From REEB76 sp049698775 (GTDB lineage Bacteria; Pseudomonadota; Gammaproteobacteria; Natronospirales; REEB76), in assembly GCA_049698775.1 (NCBI GenBank), contig JBAVYM010000031.1:1-24633 (forward strand): a stretch of 24,633 nt of DNA, read 5' to 3'. Shown here piece by piece: positions 24,133 through 24,633 of the stretch. The stretch's first letter is position 1. Each line of letters begins with the position of its first letter. The notes under the pieces were generated by a model that was not told where the DNA came from, ran no database searches, and saw only the letters and a list, made by a program, of their open reading frames with translations. Position numbers and translations under genes: made by a program.

Positions 24133-24142
24133 ACCTAGTCAA
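24115..24142 (-). promoter_or_regulatory. Sigma-70-like promoter facing the tRNA
   Basis: Minus strand TTGACT (24142-24137), 16 bases, TATTAT (24120-24115), with the transcript start expected near 24108 and a leader of about 66 bases before the tRNA. Confidence 0.5.
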
Positions 24143-24150
24143 GCCATATC

Positions 24151-24179
24151 TTGACAGAATATAATATTGTTGTTATAAA
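24151..24179 (+). promoter_or_regulatory. Sigma-70 promoter of the toxin-antitoxin pair
   Basis: TTGACA (24151-24156), 17 bases, TATAAA (24174-24179). The toxin ATG at 24183 is only four bases after the -10, so either transcription starts unusually close, or the inner TATAAT at 24160-24165 is used. TATAA and TTATA arms around the -10 could be part of an operator. Confidence 0.6.
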
Positions 24180-24182
24180 TGT

Positions 24183-24563
24183 ATGACGTGCTGGCGCTTT
24201 ATAGATTATGTTTCCCCAGCCGGAGTGAATCTTATTCGGGACTGGTGCGAAAAATTGTCTGAGAAAGGCAGCGCACGTTTAGCAGCGATCCTTGAGCACT
24301 TGGAACAATCGAAGTCTTGGCAAAAACCAGAATTCAAGAGGCTATCTGGAAAGGCATACAAAGATTTGGGCGAAATTCGTTTCAAGGCAGATAACGTCCA
24401 ACATCGGATTATTGGTATGAACGGCCCCGCTGAAGGAACCTATACCTTATTAATTGGTTGCACTCATAAAGACAATATTTATGAACCACCAAATGCTTTA
24501 GTTACCGCCGTACAACGAAAAAAGAATTTGGAAGATAAGACGGGAAGTACCTGTGACCACTAA
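24183..24563 (+). CDS. RelE/HigB-like toxin (phage Gp49-like family)
   Basis: 126 aa. The protein fits the RelE/ParE superfamily branch of phage-derived Gp49-like (DUF891) toxins: a helical start (GVNLIRDWCEKLSEKGSARLAAILE-like), FKRLSGKAYKDLGEIRFKADNVQHRIIG carrying the basic beta-strand residues that contact RNA or ribosome, and the C-terminal LLIGCTHKDNIYEPPNALVTAV with an ordinary helix of RKKNLED. Such toxins cleave mRNA on the ribosome. No ribosome site precedes the ATG. Its codon use is more AT-rich than the left part of the window. Toxin precedes antitoxin, as in higBA, and the two overlap by 11 bases. Confidence 0.85.
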   Translation: MTCWRFIDYVSPAGVNLIRDWCEKLSEKGSARLAAILEHLEQSKSWQKPEFKRLSGKAYKDLGEIRFKADNVQHRIIGMNGPAEGTYTLLIGCTHKDNIYEPPNALVTAVQRKKNLEDKTGSTCDH

Positions 24564-24633
24564 AGAAGTTAAAGTCCGAAAACTTGAGAACAAGGCCTAC
24601 CGCGATGCGTATGTTGGCGCATATTTATATACC
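24553..24633 (+). CDS. HigA-type XRE antitoxin, partial
   Basis: 27 codons before the window ends, starting at a GTG inside the toxin gene. The visible part (TTKEVKVRKLENKAYRDAY, then VGAYLYT) resembles the N-terminal lead of antitoxins paired with Gp49-like toxins, in which NKAYRDAYV precedes an XRE helix-turn-helix. That domain would lie outside the window, so the assignment depends on the partner and this short match. It should neutralise the toxin and repress the promoter. Confidence 0.65.
   Translation, partial: MTTKEVKVRKLENKAYRDAYVGAYLYT

Noticed and set aside
23955..24164. 69-codon plus-strand frame beginning with REGVEPSR
   Set aside because: This is the known artefact of translating the complement of a tRNA T arm; the tRNA on the minus strand explains the sequence.

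Overview
The window looks like chromosomal DNA of a GC-rich gammaproteobacterium, with a short AT-richer accessory segment at its right end. The assignment rests on YjjJ, YajQ, PurT, YibF-like GST, AcuI/YhdH and a prpBCD methylcitrate cluster, all typical of that class. I cannot name the genus. Genes are densely packed, with many ATGA/TGATG stop-start overlaps.

Layout from left to right. (1) 15-2901, plus strand: a HipA-type kinase of the YjjJ family overlaps a SWIM zinc-finger protein. (2) 8042-2903, minus strand: acuI-prpB-prpC-GNAT-prpD. This is a coherent route that reduces acrylyl-CoA to propionyl-CoA and then runs the methylcitrate cycle; an ArsN2-like acetyltransferase is translationally coupled to prpC. 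(3) 11454-8151, minus strand: a CHASE2/TPR/Ser-Thr kinase and then a small outer-membrane barrel protein, followed by a hairpin terminator. (4) 14748-11546, minus strand: a putative BsuPI-domain exported protein, a sorbosone-dehydrogenase-type beta-propeller enzyme, two small membrane proteins and an SRPBCC protein. (5) 14905-18713, plus strand: a KefB/C-type antiporter overlapping purT, a palindromic intergenic repeat, then yajQ. (6) 22758-18718, minus strand: a small membrane-anchored protein, a YtrA-type GntR regulator, an ABC ATPase, an ABC permease, a DUF4097-like exported protein and a YibF-like GST. Two inverted repeats with the same core lie in front of the first two genes.

(7) 22850-24633 is the accessory segment: an IS1595-family transposase, a tRNA gene on the minus strand, and a HigB/HigA-type toxin-antitoxin pair cut by the window end. 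The tRNA has a leucine-type class II body (long variable arm, A73, A15/U48, encoded CCA) but a UGG anticodon, which reads proline CCA codons. It has its own promoter-like sequence, back to back with the toxin promoter and overlapping a palindrome. This is the most unusual thing in the window. Whether it is a working mistranslating tRNA, a mobile-element passenger or a decaying copy cannot be settled from sequence alone.
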